A stretch of 45,715 nucleotides of DNA. Origin: an uncultured Burkholderiaceae bacterium (GTDB lineage: Bacteria; Pseudomonadota; Gammaproteobacteria; Burkholderiales; Burkholderiaceae). The DNA is taken from NCBI GenBank assembly GCA_937871985.1, contig CALMPB010000039.1:1-45715 (forward strand), written 5' to 3'. Shown one piece after another: positions 29,722 through 37,920 of this stretch. Made by a program: the position numbers and the translations under genes. Position 1 is the stretch's first letter. Each line of letters opens with the position of its first letter. The notes under the pieces are model-generated. The model did no database searches, was not told the DNA's origin, and saw only the letters and a list, made by a program, of their open reading frames with translations.

Positions 29722-31557
29722 ATGACGTTCACCGCGCCCATACGGGATACATTGTTCGTGCTCGACGAACTGGCCGATTTGCAAGGGGTATTGAGCCTGC
29801 CCGGGTTCGAGGAGATTTCCAGGGATCTGGTGGCGGCCGTGCTGGAAGAAGACGGCAAATTCGTCGAGCAGGTGCTGGCCCCGCTCAATCGCAGCGGCGA
29901 TGAAGCCGGCGCGCAATGGCGCGACGGAGCGGTCACCATGCCGGCGGGCTTTGCGAAGGCGTTTTCAGAGTTTGCGGCGGCAGGCTGGCAAGGCGTGCAG
30001 CACAGCGCGCAATGGGGCGGGCAAGGCTTGCCCAAGCTGGTGGCCGCTCCCGCCTGCGAGAACCTGAACGCCGCCAACCTCTCGTTTTCCTTGTGCCCCT
30101 TGCTGACCGATGGCGTCATCGAGGCCTTGACGGCGGTGGGAAGCGAAGCGCAGCAAGCGGCATTCATTCCGGCTTTGCTGGAAGGCCGCTGGACCGGCAC
30201 CATGAACCTCACCGAACCCCAGGCGGGCTCGGATCTGGCGCGCATCACCACCAAAGCGGTGCGGCAGGACGACGGCAGCTACCGCATCACAGGGCAAAAG
30301 ATATTCATCACATATGGCGAGCACGATATGGCCGAAAATATCGTGCACCTGGTGTTGGCGCGCACGCCCGACGCTCCCGCGGGCGTCAAGGGCATCTCCC
30401 TGTTCATCGTGCCCAAGTTCCTGGTCGAAGACGGCAAGCCCGGGGCGCGCAACGACGTCTGGTGCGCATCCATCGAGCACAAGCTGGGCATACACGCCAG
30501 CCCGACGGCCGTGCTGCTGTACGGGTCGGGCAAGGGCGAGGCGGGCGAAGGGGCCGTGGGCCACCTGGTGGGCCAGGAGTGCCGTGGGCTCGAATACATG
30601 TTCGTCATGATGAATGCCGCGCGCTTCGCGGTAGGGCTGCAAGGCATAGCCGTTTCGGAGCGCGCCCTGCAGCATGCGCAGGCTTATGCTGCGGAGCGCA
30701 TCCAAGGCCAGGCGCTGGAAGACCCTACGCAGTCCGTCGCCATCATCCAGCATCCCGACGTGCAGCGCATGCTGGCCACCATGCGGGCCCTGACCGAGGG
30801 CGGGCGGGCGCTGGCCTATTTTGCCGCGGCCGCGCGCGACAAGGCGCAGCGCCATCCCGATGCGCAAGAGCAGGCCTGGAACAAAGCCCTGTTCGAATAC
30901 CTGGTTCCCATCGTCAAGGGTTTTTCCACGGAAAATGCCGTCGAGGTGGCATCGCTGGGCGTGCAAGTGCATGGCGGGATGGGCTATATCGAGGAAACCG
31001 GCGCCGCCCAGTATTATCGCGACGCGCGCATCCTGCCCATCTACGAAGGCACGACCGCCATCCAGGCCAACGACCTGGTGGGGCGCAAAACGCTGCGCGA
31101 CGCGGGCAAGGTGGCGTTCGAGCTGACCGGCCGCATGCGCGCTACGCTGCGCGAACTGCAGAGCCAGGTCGAGCGGGACGGGGCGTTGGGCGGCGGAGAA
31201 GGCCACGATGAGCTGGCATTGATCACACGCCGCTTCGGCCCGGCCATCGATGCCTACGAGCGATCCGTCAAGTTCATGCTGAGCACCGCCGCGCACAAGG
31301 AGCTGAGGGCCGTGTTCCTGGGCAGCGTGCCGTATCTCATGCTTTCCGGCGTGGTGCTGGCCGGCTGGCAAATGGCGAACGCGGCCCTGGCATGCCGGCG
31401 CCTGATGCAGACGGACCGGGACGCGTTTTACACCCGCAAGCTGGCGTGCAGCGCCTTTTACGCGCAGGCCGTTCTGCCGCGCGCCGAATCGCTGAGCGTC
31501 AGCATACTGGAGGGCGAGACGGCCAGCCGGGCGGCTGCGCTTGGCGTTCTTCGCTAA
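29722..31557 (+). CDS. Acyl-CoA dehydrogenase (FadE-like, with C-terminal extension)
   Basis: A 611-residue flavoprotein of the acyl-CoA dehydrogenase superfamily, longer than the 380-residue core because of a C-terminal domain found in FadE12/AidB-like and DUF-extended members. It shows 'MNLTEPQAGSDLARI' (FAD/substrate site), 'ARFAVGLQGIAVSERALQHA', and 'GVQVHGGMGYIEETGAAQYYRDARILPIYEGT', recognisable in parts. It probably oxidises medium- or long-chain acyl-CoA and passes electrons to the EtfBA encoded upstream. A strong GGAGGAG precedes the ATG at 29722. The open frame extends 18 codons upstream without a good start. Confidence 0.92.
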   Translation: MTFTAPIRDTLFVLDELADLQGVLSLPGFEEISRDLVAAVLEEDGKFVEQVLAPLNRSGDEAGAQWRDGAVTMPAGFAKAFSEFAAAGWQGVQHSAQWGGQGLPKLVAAPACENLNAANLSFSLCPLLTDGVIEALTAVGSEAQQAAFIPALLEGRWTGTMNLTEPQAGSDLARITTKAVRQDDGSYRITGQKIFITYGEHDMAENIVHLVLARTPDAPAGVKGISLFIVPKFLVEDGKPGARNDVWCASIEHKLGIHASPTAVLLYGSGKGEAGEGAVGHLVGQECRGLEYMFVMMNAARFAVGLQGIAVSERALQHAQAYAAERIQGQALEDPTQSVAIIQHPDVQRMLATMRALTEGGRALAYFAAAARDKAQRHPDAQEQAWNKALFEYLVPIVKGFSTENAVEVASLGVQVHGGMGYIEETGAAQYYRDARILPIYEGTTAIQANDLVGRKTLRDAGKVAFELTGRMRATLRELQSQVERDGALGGGEGHDELALITRRFGPAIDAYERSVKFMLSTAAHKELRAVFLGSVPYLMLSGVVLAGWQMANAALACRRLMQTDRDAFYTRKLACSAFYAQAVLPRAESLSVSILEGETASRAAALGVLR

Positions 31558-31561
31558 TCCT

Positions 31562-31601
31562 GAAATTCCATATGCGAAAAATGACTTTTCGATGGAATTT
31601 C
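31562..31601. other. AT-rich hairpin after the acyl-CoA dehydrogenase gene
   Basis: GAAATTCCAT (31562-31571) and its exact complement (31592-31601) flank an inner CGAAAA/TTTTCG pair (31575-31580 with 31586-31591) with a 5-base loop. It begins 4 bp after the stop codon. It could be an mRNA 3' end, though the stem is AT-rich and no T-run follows, or an operator for the downstream peroxiredoxin gene. Confidence 0.5.
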
Positions 31602-31746
31602 CTTTGGGCTTGGCTTATAAAGATATATGAAAACTGTATTTCGCTTGCTCGGTAAAGGGTGCCACAATCCTTTCATACGCTCACACCGGGCTTATGACAA
31701 CGGGCAATAACCCACCACTTCTATATATCGACTAAGAGAGAGATTT

Positions 31747-32388
31747 ATGGCTACTTTACGACTCGGCGATACCGCCCCCGATTTCGAACAGGACTCCAGC
31801 GTCGGAACCATCCGTTTTCATGAGTATCTAGGCGATAAATGGGGTGTTTTATTCTCGCATCCCGCCGACTTCACGCCTGTCTGCACGACCGAACTGGGTT
31901 ATACCGCGAAGCTGGCCGACGAGTTCGCCAAGCGCAACGTCAAGGTGATCGCCGTTTCGGTCGACGATGCCGATTCGCATCGCAAATGGGTCGGCGACAT
32001 CAACGACACCCAAAAAACCACCGTCAACTACCCGATCCTGGCCGACACCGACCACAAGGTCTCGGGCCTGTACGACATGATCCATCCGAACGCCAGCAAT
32101 ACGGCGACTGTGCGCTCGGTGTTCATCATCGACCCCAAGAAAAAAGTGCGCCTCACCATTACGTACCCCGCCAGCACCGGCCGCAACTTCAATGAAATCC
32201 TGCGCGTCATCGATTCGCTGCAGCTTACCGACAACTACAGCGTGGCGACGCCGGTCAACTGGGAAGAAGGCGACGACGTCATCATTTCGCCCGCCATCAA
32301 GGACGAAGCCGAACTCAAGGCCAAATTCCCCAAGGGCTACACCGTGGTTCGCCCCTACCTGCGCATTACACCCCAGCCCAATAAATAA
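31747..32388 (+). CDS. 1-Cys peroxiredoxin (Prx6 type)
   Basis: A 213-residue thiol peroxidase of the AhpC/TSA superfamily reducing hydrogen peroxide and organic peroxides. The peroxidatic Cys46 sits in 'HPADFTPVCTTELG'. It is the only cysteine in the protein, so the enzyme is 1-Cys and needs an external thiol. The active-site Arg is in 'ATVRSVFIIDP', and the C-terminal Prx6 domain 'TPVNWEEGDDVIISP' is present. The ATG follows GAGAGAG. The upstream 190 bp are AT-rich and carry the hairpin at 31562-31601, but I see no clear OxyR site. Confidence 0.95.
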   Translation: MATLRLGDTAPDFEQDSSVGTIRFHEYLGDKWGVLFSHPADFTPVCTTELGYTAKLADEFAKRNVKVIAVSVDDADSHRKWVGDINDTQKTTVNYPILADTDHKVSGLYDMIHPNASNTATVRSVFIIDPKKKVRLTITYPASTGRNFNEILRVIDSLQLTDNYSVATPVNWEEGDDVIISPAIKDEAELKAKFPKGYTVVRPYLRITPQPNK

Positions 32389-32448
32389 GCAATAAGCTCC
32401 CGCGGCTTGCGGCGCCTGTTGGCGCCTGCTGTCCCGGTCTTATTCCGC

Positions 32449-32471
32449 AACGCCGGCTTCGTGCCGGCGTT
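32449..32471 (+). terminator. Rho-independent terminator after the peroxiredoxin gene
   Basis: AACGCCGGC (32449-32457) pairs with its complement at 32463-32471 around a TTCGT loop, followed by TTTCTTTTT. Confidence 0.88.
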
Positions 32472-32601
32472 TTTCTTTTTGAAGCCGGGTGGGGCGGCAT
32501 AAGCCGGTTCGCGGCCGAAGGCGGGGTTTGCGCCAACAAGCCCGTGCCTGGAGCTTGTGCGCAGGCGGGCGGCGCATCGAAAAAAAAGCTTGCAAAAACA
32601 T

Positions 32602-32617
32602 CTGTTGTTTTATACAG
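32602..32617 (+). promoter_or_regulatory. LexA operator (SOS box) 1
   Basis: CTGTTGTTTTATACAG is an exact CTGT-N8-ACAG, the LexA operator of beta- and gammaproteobacteria, with an AT-rich core. A -35-like TTGCAA (32590-32595) lies just upstream, and the -10 region would fall within the box (TACAGT at 32613-32618, 17-bp spacing). LexA would then block the promoter of the small membrane-protein gene at 32689. Confidence 0.8.
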
Positions 32618-32633
32618 TACGTTTATGGGTTCA

Positions 32634-32649
32634 CTGTTTATAAAAACAG
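32634..32649 (+). promoter_or_regulatory. LexA operator (SOS box) 2
   Basis: CTGTTTATAAAAACAG is a second exact CTGT-N8-ACAG, extended to ACTGT...ACAGT. It starts 32 bp after box 1, about three helical turns, which would place two LexA dimers on the same face of the DNA. Further CTGT half-sites follow at 32652 and 32665 without a good partner. Confidence 0.8.
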
Positions 32650-32688
32650 TGCTGTTTAAAACATCTGTATAAAACCAGCGAGGCAACC

Positions 32689-32862
32689 ATGCGCAACCAA
32701 CCTTCTCAAGCTCCCGGCAAATGGCCGTTTCCTCCCGCCCCCAAGCGTGGCGGGTTTCCCAAGCTTACTCGCGGCGCCATGGTGGCCGACATCTGTCTGG
32801 TTCTCATGTGGGGCGCCACGATTCCCGGCCTTCTGTGGCTGGGTTCGGCGGGGGGCTTTTAA
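32689..32862 (+). CDS. Small SOS-controlled single-pass membrane protein
   Basis: A 57-residue protein too short for usual gene calls. Residues 1-30 are basic and proline-rich ('GKWPFPPAPKRGGFPKLTRG'). Residues about 31-53 form one hydrophobic segment with Trp and Gly-Pro ('ICLVLMWGATIPGLLWLG'). A GAGG five bases before the ATG is a good ribosome binding site. Two LexA boxes lie 40-87 bp upstream, so it should be induced by DNA damage. It is followed by rplS 141 bp later. By analogy with SidA or TisB it might slow cell division or alter the membrane potential during SOS; that is inference from size and regulation only. I recognise no family with certainty. Confidence 0.72.
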   Translation: MRNQPSQAPGKWPFPPAPKRGGFPKLTRGAMVADICLVLMWGATIPGLLWLGSAGGF

Positions 32863-32879
32863 AACCCGGGTTTTCCGTG

Positions 32880-32885
32880 TAGAAT
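32880..32885 (+). promoter_or_regulatory. Candidate -10 element of rplS
   Basis: TAGAAT, five of six consensus bases, lies 18 bp after the stop of the small membrane-protein gene and 118 bp before the rplS ATG. The -35 (TTTTAA at 32857-32862) is weak. Confidence 0.35.
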
Positions 32886-32921
32886 GTTGGGTTTTGCAAC
32901 TTCATCCTCTGGCGGCAATAG

Positions 32922-32958
32922 AACCATAAGCTTATGGTTTATACAGGGCGAAAGCCCT
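32922..32958 (+). promoter_or_regulatory. Structured leader of rplS
   Basis: An 18-bp perfect palindrome (AACCATAAG followed by CTTATGGTT, 32922-32939) is followed six bases later by a hairpin with a GNRA tetraloop (AGGGC-GAAA-GCCCT, 32945-32958). Both lie in the probable 5' untranslated region of rplS. Leaders of r-protein genes often bind the encoded protein, but whether this one does is unknown. Confidence 0.5.
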
Positions 32959-33003
32959 TTAGCCTAAATTATTTGCCGCGCACGATGCACCTGGAGCCCT
33001 AGC

Positions 33004-33396
33004 ATGGATCTCATCGCCCTTCTTGAACAAGAAGAAATCGCCCGTTTAACCAACGGCCAAGCCAAGCCCGAATTCGCCCCCGGCGACACCGTGGTGGTTA
33101 ACGTAAACGTTGTCGAAGGCACCCGCAAGCGTGTGCAGGCCTACGAAGGCGTGGTCATTGCCAAGCGCAATCGCGGCCTCAACTCGTCGTTCATCGTCCG
33201 CAAAATTTCTTCCGGCGAAGCCGTCGAACGTACTTTCCAACTGTACTCCACGCAAATCGCTTCCATCGAAGTCAAGCGCCGTGGCGATGTCCGCCGTGCT
33301 AAACTTTATTACCTGCGTAGCCGTTCGGGCAAGGCCGCTCGCATCAAGGAAAAGCTGGTTCGCAAAGCCGACAAGGTACAGGCAGCTGCAAAGTAA
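33004..33396 (+). CDS. rplS: 50S ribosomal protein L19
   Basis: A 130-residue ribosomal protein at the 30S-50S interface. The family signature '[21 protein letters not shown]' is evident in parts, with '[26 protein letters not shown]' before it and '[10 protein letters not shown]' after. The C-terminal extension is Lys/Ala-rich. GGAG lies seven bases before the ATG. In many bacteria rplS ends an rpsP-rimM-trmD-rplS operon; the other three are not in the adjacent sequence, so here it stands apart with its own leader and terminator. Confidence 0.98.
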   Translation: MDLIALLEQEEIARLTNGQAKPEFAPGDTVVVNVNVVEGTRKRVQAYEGVVIAKRNRGLNSSFIVRKISSGEAVERTFQLYSTQIASIEVKRRGDVRRAKLYYLRSRSGKAARIKEKLVRKADKVQAAAK

Positions 33397-33420
33397 ATTG
33401 CTGCTTCATCGGTACGAATC

Positions 33421-33449
33421 AACAAAGGCACCCGAGCGGTGCCTTTGTT
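33421..33449 (+). terminator. Rho-independent terminator after rplS
   Basis: A 12-bp stem (33421-33432 with 33438-33449) around CGAGC, followed by further Ts. It ends 10 bp before the start codon of the Nudix gene, so that gene needs another promoter or read-through. Confidence 0.85.
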
Positions 33450-33459
33450 TTTGGATCTT

Positions 33460-34203
33460 ATGTCGTCAAGCATATTACGTCCGTCAACCGGCAAGCGTAT
33501 TGCCATAGTCCCGGGGTTCGACCCTCAGGCCCAGCCTCTTGTGCCGCCAAACGGCACCCTGGAGCCGCTGAAGGCGGCGGCGCTGCAGCTGGATTTCATT
33601 TGCGAGGCGTTCAAGCAACCCATAGCCTGGGATGTCGAGCCGGTGTTTACGGCGGCGTTCCATGTGGACGATGTGCGAATCGAAAACATAGTCCGGGCGG
33701 CGGTGTTTTTTCCGTTGGTGCAGCGCGCCGACGGACTGCATGTCATTTTTACCCGCCGTGCCTCGCATTTGTACGATCACGCGGGCCAGATCAGCTTTCC
33801 GGGGGGACGCATCGAGGCGACCGACACCGATGCCGTCGCGGCCGCGGTGCGCGAAACCTACGAGGAAATCGGCGTCGAACCCCAGTATATCCAGCTTATC
33901 GGCACCCAGCCCAGTTTTCTGACTTCCACGCACTTCACCATGAAGCCGGTCATTGGCTATATACGCCAGGGTTTCAGCATTCACTACGACGAATCCGAAG
34001 TGGCCGATGTTTTCGAGGTGCCGCTGGCGTTTCTCATGGACCCTTCGCATCATTTGCTGCACAAGGCCGAGCTGCCGGGCGGGGGCCATCGTTTTTATTT
34101 TTCCATGACCTGGGATCAGTATTTCATCTGGGGCGCCACGGCGGCGCTGGTGCGAAACTTCTACCATTATCTGGCGGCCGCCCAGACGAAATTGCTGCGG
34201 TAA
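33460..34203 (+). CDS. CoA pyrophosphatase-type Nudix hydrolase
   Basis: A 247-residue Nudix enzyme of the NudL/PCD1 subfamily, which hydrolyses CoA and its derivatives to 4'-phosphopantetheine and adenosine bisphosphate. The CoA-specific segment 'FTRRASHLYDHAGQISFPGG' is at about 97-116. It leads into the Nudix box with Arg131, Glu132, Glu135 and Glu136 ('AVRETYEEIGV'). The N-terminal 80 residues are typical of the subfamily. The ATG at 33460 lies just past the rplS terminator and lacks a good ribosome binding site; an ATG at 33439 inside the terminator is unlikely. Confidence 0.9.
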   Translation: MSSSILRPSTGKRIAIVPGFDPQAQPLVPPNGTLEPLKAAALQLDFICEAFKQPIAWDVEPVFTAAFHVDDVRIENIVRAAVFFPLVQRADGLHVIFTRRASHLYDHAGQISFPGGRIEATDTDAVAAAVRETYEEIGVEPQYIQLIGTQPSFLTSTHFTMKPVIGYIRQGFSIHYDESEVADVFEVPLAFLMDPSHHLLHKAELPGGGHRFYFSMTWDQYFIWGATAALVRNFYHYLAAAQTKLLR

Positions 34204-34289
34204 ACGGCAGGCGATAAGCGATAAACAACGATAAACGCCTGGGCGGTGAGCGCCACCGCCGGCCGCGCTGTTTTTGCCTTTTGCGTTTG

Positions 34290-34313
34290 TCCCGTCAATA
34301 GTCCCGTCAATAG
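34290..34313. repeat. 12-bp tandem duplication across the rsgA stop
   Basis: TCCCGTCAATAG occurs twice in direct succession (34290-34301 and 34302-34313). The right copy contains the last codons and stop of rsgA (minus strand), so the left copy repeats the TAT-TGA end just beyond the gene. It looks like a recent slippage or short duplication with no coding effect. Confidence 0.8.
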
Positions 34314-35209
34314 CGGCTTTGCATCTCGTGCTCTTGCAGCAGGCGCTTGTACAGGTCGTGCCGCGCGCGGGCGATGGCGCCGCTGTCGACGGCGGCCAGG
34401 ATGCTGCAGCCCGGTTCGTGCCGATGCGTGCAGTTATAGAAGCGGCATTGCCCCAGCCAGGGTGCGAACTCGGGAAAGCCGCGCTCGATTTCGCCGGGCG
34501 TAAGATGGCTGAGGCCGAAGTTCTGGAAGCCGGGCGAGTCGATGATGTCGCCGCCGCCGAGCAAATGGTACAGGCGCGTGCTGGTGGTCGAGTGCTTGCC
34601 GGCGTCCAGCGCCACGGAGTGCTCTTGTGTGAAGGCCCCAGCTCCGGGCACCAGAGCGTTCAACAAGGTGGATTTGCCCATGCCGCTTTGGCCCAGCAGC
34701 AGGCTCGTCCGGCCTTTGAGCTGCGGCGCCAGCGTGGCGTTGACCTGCGCCGTATCGAGCGCGCTGAGCTCCACGACAGCCAGGCCCAAGCCTCGTAGCG
34801 CTTCGATGCGCTTGCGGGCTTCGGGCAGGGCGGCGGCCAGGTCGGTTTTGTTCAGGACGATGAGGGTGGGGATGTCTGCGCTGCCGGCGGCGACCAGGGC
34901 GCGGCCGACCAACTCGTCGGAAAATGCCGGCTCCACGGCCACGACGATGAGCAGCAGATCGACATTGGCGGCGAACAGCTTGGTGCGCATTTCGTCGGAG
35001 CGGTACAGCAGGTTGCGCCGCTCCTGCTGGCGGACGATGACGCCTTCGTCGGCCCCTTGCGGTTCGATGACGACGTAATCGCCCACGGCCGCTCCCGCCT
35101 TTTTGCCTCGGGGAAAGCATTTGTACAGGCTGCCGTCCGCCAGTTCGACGGTATAGTGCCGCCCGTGGGCGGCGACGATGCGCCCTTCGAGGGTGCTGTC
35201 AGGCGCCAT
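34307..35209 (-). CDS. rsgA: Small ribosomal subunit biogenesis GTPase RsgA
   Basis: A 300-residue circularly permuted GTPase that checks late 30S assembly. The motif order is permuted, as in the family: G4 'NKTD' at 120-123 comes before the P-loop 'GQSGMGKS' at 173-180 and G3 'DSPG' at 224-227. An OB-fold precedes, and a zinc knuckle with Cys255, Cys260, His262 and Cys268 ('[14 protein letters not shown]') ends the protein. It overlaps the protease gene upstream by 11 bp. A 12-bp tandem duplication spans its stop codon. Confidence 0.96.
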   Translation of the reverse strand: MAPDSTLEGRIVAAHGRHYTVELADGSLYKCFPRGKKAGAAVGDYVVIEPQGADEGVIVRQQERRNLLYRSDEMRTKLFAANVDLLLIVVAVEPAFSDELVGRALVAAGSADIPTLIVLNKTDLAAALPEARKRIEALRGLGLAVVELSALDTAQVNATLAPQLKGRTSLLLGQSGMGKSTLLNALVPGAGAFTQEHSVALDAGKHSTTSTRLYHLLGGGDIIDSPGFQNFGLSHLTPGEIERGFPEFAPWLGQCRFYNCTHRHEPGCSILAAVDSGAIARARHDLYKRLLQEHEMQSRY

Positions 35210-36449
35210 GTTTTTGCAGGTTCCGGATGCGCAGCACGGCGGGAGGGTGGCTGTCGTAGTAGGCGGAATGCAAGGGGTCGGGCGTAAGGGTCGCGGCGTT
35301 GTCGTCGTATAGCTTGACCAGGGCGGAAACCAGGGCCTGGGGCGAGCACTGCCGAGCCGCGTAGTCGTCGGCCTCGAATTCGTCGCGCCGCGAGAACCAG
35401 GCGGCCAGGGGCGTGACCCAGAAGGTGAAGACCGGCATGGCCAGGAAAAACAGGATCAGGGCCAGCGCGTCGTTGGGGCGCCCCAACTGAGGCACGACCC
35501 CCAGTTCGGTGTAGAACCAGACCTGCTGCGAGAGCCAGCCAAGCACCAGAAAAAACACGAGGGCCAGCGCGAAGCTGACGATCATGCGCTTGATGACATG
35601 CTTGTACTTGAAGTGGCCCAGTTCGTGGGCCAGCACGGCTTCGATTTCGTCGGTGTTCAGGCGGGACAGCAGGGTGTCGAAGAACACGATGCGGCGCGCT
35701 TTGCCAAAGCCGGTGAAATAGGCGTTGCCGTGCGCCGAACGCTTGGAGCCGTCCATGACGAACAACCCGCCCAGCGGAAAGCCGCAGCGCCGGGCCAGGC
35801 TTTGGATGCGCTGGGTGATGTCGGGGTTATCCAGGGGCTTGAAGGTGTTGAACAGCGGGGCGATGACGGTGGGGAACAGCCACAATACGAGAATATTGAA
35901 GGCCACCCAGATGATCCAGGCCCACCAGACCCAGGCCGGCCCGGCGCTGCCCATGACCCACAGCACCAGGAGGGTAAGCGGGATGCCCAGAATCAGCAGC
36001 AGCACCAGCCCCTTGACGGTGTCGGCCAGAAAGAGCCGGGGGGTGACGCGGTTGAAGCCGAAGCGTTCTTCCAGTTTGAACTTGCGCCACAGGGTGAATG
36101 GCAGCCCGACCAGGCTGACGATAAGCAGCACCGAGCCTATCAGCGCCAGCTGGCGCAGCATTTCGTTGGCGATCCAGTGGCCCATGTGCACATCCAGGAC
36201 CTGCAGGCCGCCCAGCAGGGTCAGGGCAATGAGCAGTCCCGCCTCGACGAAGGACTCGAACAAGGACAACTGCACCTTGGCATGGGTGTAGTCGGCGGCG
36301 CGCTGGTGGCTGGCAAGCCCGATGCGGTCGGAGAACTCGGGGGGAACCTGGTCGCGATGCTGCCTGACATGGCGGATTTGGCGCATGGACATCCAGGTGC
36401 GCAGGGTGATATCGGCCAGCAGGAAGGCAATAAACAGCAAAGTGAACAT
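35199..36449 (-). CDS. M48 family zinc metalloprotease, Ste24 (CAAX protease)-like
   Basis: A 416-residue integral membrane protease. It has a Ste24-type N-terminal region with several transmembrane helices and '[15 protein letters not shown]' (about 129-143). The zinc motif is 'HELGH' (His275, Glu276, His279), and the third ligand is probably the Glu in '[11 protein letters not shown]'. The PFAM Peptidase_M48_N region is present, so it is Ste24-like, not HtpX, which is shorter. Bacteria lack typical prenylated substrates; a membrane quality-control role is likely. It precedes rsgA with an 11-bp overlap and diverges from orn. Confidence 0.92.
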   Translation of the reverse strand: MFTLLFIAFLLADITLRTWMSMRQIRHVRQHRDQVPPEFSDRIGLASHQRAADYTHAKVQLSLFESFVEAGLLIALTLLGGLQVLDVHMGHWIANEMLRQLALIGSVLLIVSLVGLPFTLWRKFKLEERFGFNRVTPRLFLADTVKGLVLLLILGIPLTLLVLWVMGSAGPAWVWWAWIIWVAFNILVLWLFPTVIAPLFNTFKPLDNPDITQRIQSLARRCGFPLGGLFVMDGSKRSAHGNAYFTGFGKARRIVFFDTLLSRLNTDEIEAVLAHELGHFKYKHVIKRMIVSFALALVFFLVLGWLSQQVWFYTELGVVPQLGRPNDALALILFFLAMPVFTFWVTPLAAWFSRRDEFEADDYAARQCSPQALVSALVKLYDDNAATLTPDPLHSAYYDSHPPAVLRIRNLQKHGA

Positions 36450-36496
36450 AGGCGGCGGGGGAGTGTGCGAAAATCTGTGTTTTAAGGATGGATTAT

Positions 36497-37042
36497 ATGG
36501 CGGTTAATGATCAGCGTTTGGTTTGGCTCGACCTTGAAATGACCGGGCTGGATCCCGAAAAAGAGCGGATTATCGAGGCGGCGGTCATCGTCACCGAGCC
36601 CGACCTGACTTTCGTGGCCGAAGGCCCCGTCATGGTTATACACCAGAGCGACGAACTGCTCGACGCCATGGACAAATGGAACAAGTCCACGCACGGCAAA
36701 AGCGGCCTCATCGACAAGGTCAAGGCGTCGACCCTTACCGAAGAGCAGGCTGAAGCCCAATTGCTGGAATTTCTTTCCCAATACGTGCCCGCCGGCAAAT
36801 CGCCGCTGTGCGGCAATACCGTGGGCCAGGATCGCCGTTTCCTCGTCAAGTACATGCCGAAGCTGGAGGCTTTTTTCCATTACCGCAACCTGGATGTCAG
36901 CACCCTGAAAGAGCTGTCGTTGCGCTGGAAACCCGAAGTGTATAAAAGCTTCGTCAAGAAAAGCCGCCACGAGGCGCTGGCCGATATCTACGAATCGATC
37001 GACGAGCTCAAGCACTACCGCGAACATTTCATCAAACTTTAA
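36497..37042 (+). CDS. orn: Oligoribonuclease
   Basis: A 181-residue DEDDh 3'-5' exonuclease that degrades 2-5-nt RNA fragments and pGpG. The Exo I motif is '[20 protein letters not shown]' with Asp12 and Glu14; later '[11 protein letters not shown]' and 'SRHEALADI' supply the remaining catalytic residues. AAGGA six bases before ATG 36497 decides this start over the ATG at 36488, which would leave no spacing. It is divergent from the Ste24-like gene across 47 bp. Orn is usually essential in beta- and gammaproteobacteria. Confidence 0.96.
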   Translation: MAVNDQRLVWLDLEMTGLDPEKERIIEAAVIVTEPDLTFVAEGPVMVIHQSDELLDAMDKWNKSTHGKSGLIDKVKASTLTEEQAEAQLLEFLSQYVPAGKSPLCGNTVGQDRRFLVKYMPKLEAFFHYRNLDVSTLKELSLRWKPEVYKSFVKKSRHEALADIYESIDELKHYREHFIKL

Positions 37043-37122
37043 CCGCCGGCGCGCCGCCGCGGCCAGGCCGGTGCGCAAGCATGGCGGCCCAAGCGGATGC
37101 ACGGCCCACTCAAAAGCCCGAC

Positions 37123-37911
37123 ATGACCTACGAAACCATTCAATTCGAGCTGGACGACGCGATTGCCCGCATTACCTTGAACCGGCCCGACAAGCTGAAC
37201 AGCTTTACCGCCGAGATGCATGACGAAGTGCGCCGGGCCCTGACCGAGATCGAGACGCGCGGCGCGCGGGTGCTGGTGCTTACCGGCAATGGCCGCGGCT
37301 TTTGCGCGGGGCAGGATTTGTCGCAGCGCACGCCTGCGCCGGACGGCCAGCCGCCCGACCTGGGCGCCAGCCTGAGGAAAAACTACATGCCGCTCATCAC
37401 GCGGCTGCGGGCCTTGCCCATGCCGGTCGTGGTGGGCGTCAATGGCGTGGCGGCGGGGGCGGGGGCCAGCCTGGCGCTGGCCGGCGATATTGTCATTGCC
37501 AGGCAATCGGCCAGTTTCATCCAGTCGTTTTCGCGGCTCGGCCTGCTTCCCGATACGGGCGGCACGTTTGCCCTGCCGCGCCTGGTCGGCCAGGCGCGGG
37601 CCATGGGCCTGGCCTTGCTGGGTGACAAACTCAGCGCCGAGCAGGCCGCCCAATGGGGCCTGATCTGGCAATGCGTGCCCGACGAGCAGTTCGAGGCCCG
37701 CCTGGAAGAGCTCGCAGCGCATTTCGCCACCGCGCCCACCAAGGGCCTGGCCGCCACCAAGCATGCCCTGAATCAGAGCCTGGGCCATACGCTGGCCGAA
37801 CAGCTCGAGCTGGAGTGCAGCCTGATGAGCGAGCTGGGGCGCAGCGCCGACTACGCCGAGGGCGTTGCGGCGTTCATGGCCAAGCGGTCGCCCGTGTTCA
37901 CGGGCAAGTAG
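37123..37911 (+). CDS. paaG: Enoyl-CoA hydratase/isomerase, PaaG-like (ring-epoxide-CoA isomerase)
   Basis: A 262-residue crotonase-fold protein. The resemblance to PaaG of the phenylacetyl-CoA pathway runs the whole length: 'NRPDKLNSFTAEMH', 'LTGNGRGFCAGQDLSQR' with 'PPDLGASL', 'GVNGVAAGAGASLALAGDIV', 'FSRLGLLPDTGGTFALPR', and the end 'EGVAAFMAKRSPVFTGK'. PaaG isomerises the ring-1,2-epoxide of phenylacetyl-CoA to an oxepin. No other paa gene is near. The ATG at 37123 matches the family; an ATG at 37081 would add 14 residues. It lies 9 bp before acpS, so it is cotranscribed with housekeeping genes. Confidence 0.85.
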   Translation: MTYETIQFELDDAIARITLNRPDKLNSFTAEMHDEVRRALTEIETRGARVLVLTGNGRGFCAGQDLSQRTPAPDGQPPDLGASLRKNYMPLITRLRALPMPVVVGVNGVAAGAGASLALAGDIVIARQSASFIQSFSRLGLLPDTGGTFALPRLVGQARAMGLALLGDKLSAEQAAQWGLIWQCVPDEQFEARLEELAAHFATAPTKGLAATKHALNQSLGHTLAEQLELECSLMSELGRSADYAEGVAAFMAKRSPVFTGK

Positions 37912-37920
37912 GAGGCGGCC

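Larger units (their letters stand above)
32389..32688. other. Gap between the peroxiredoxin gene and the small membrane-protein gene
   Basis: Exactly 300 bp. It contains the peroxiredoxin terminator (32449-32471), a GC-rich filler, then from about 32578 an AT-rich promoter region with the two LexA boxes. A minus-strand frame (32366-32686) crosses it but has no ribosome binding site or plausible composition and is not called. Confidence 0.6.

Noticed and set aside
32652..32680. Possible third LexA box
   Set aside because: CTGT half-sites at 32652 and 32665 have no ACAG at the right distance; at best weak sites.
32366..32686. 106-codon minus-strand frame divergent from the small SOS gene
   Set aside because: Crosses the peroxiredoxin terminator and ends inside that gene; no ribosome binding site. 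The LexA boxes fit the plus-strand gene better.
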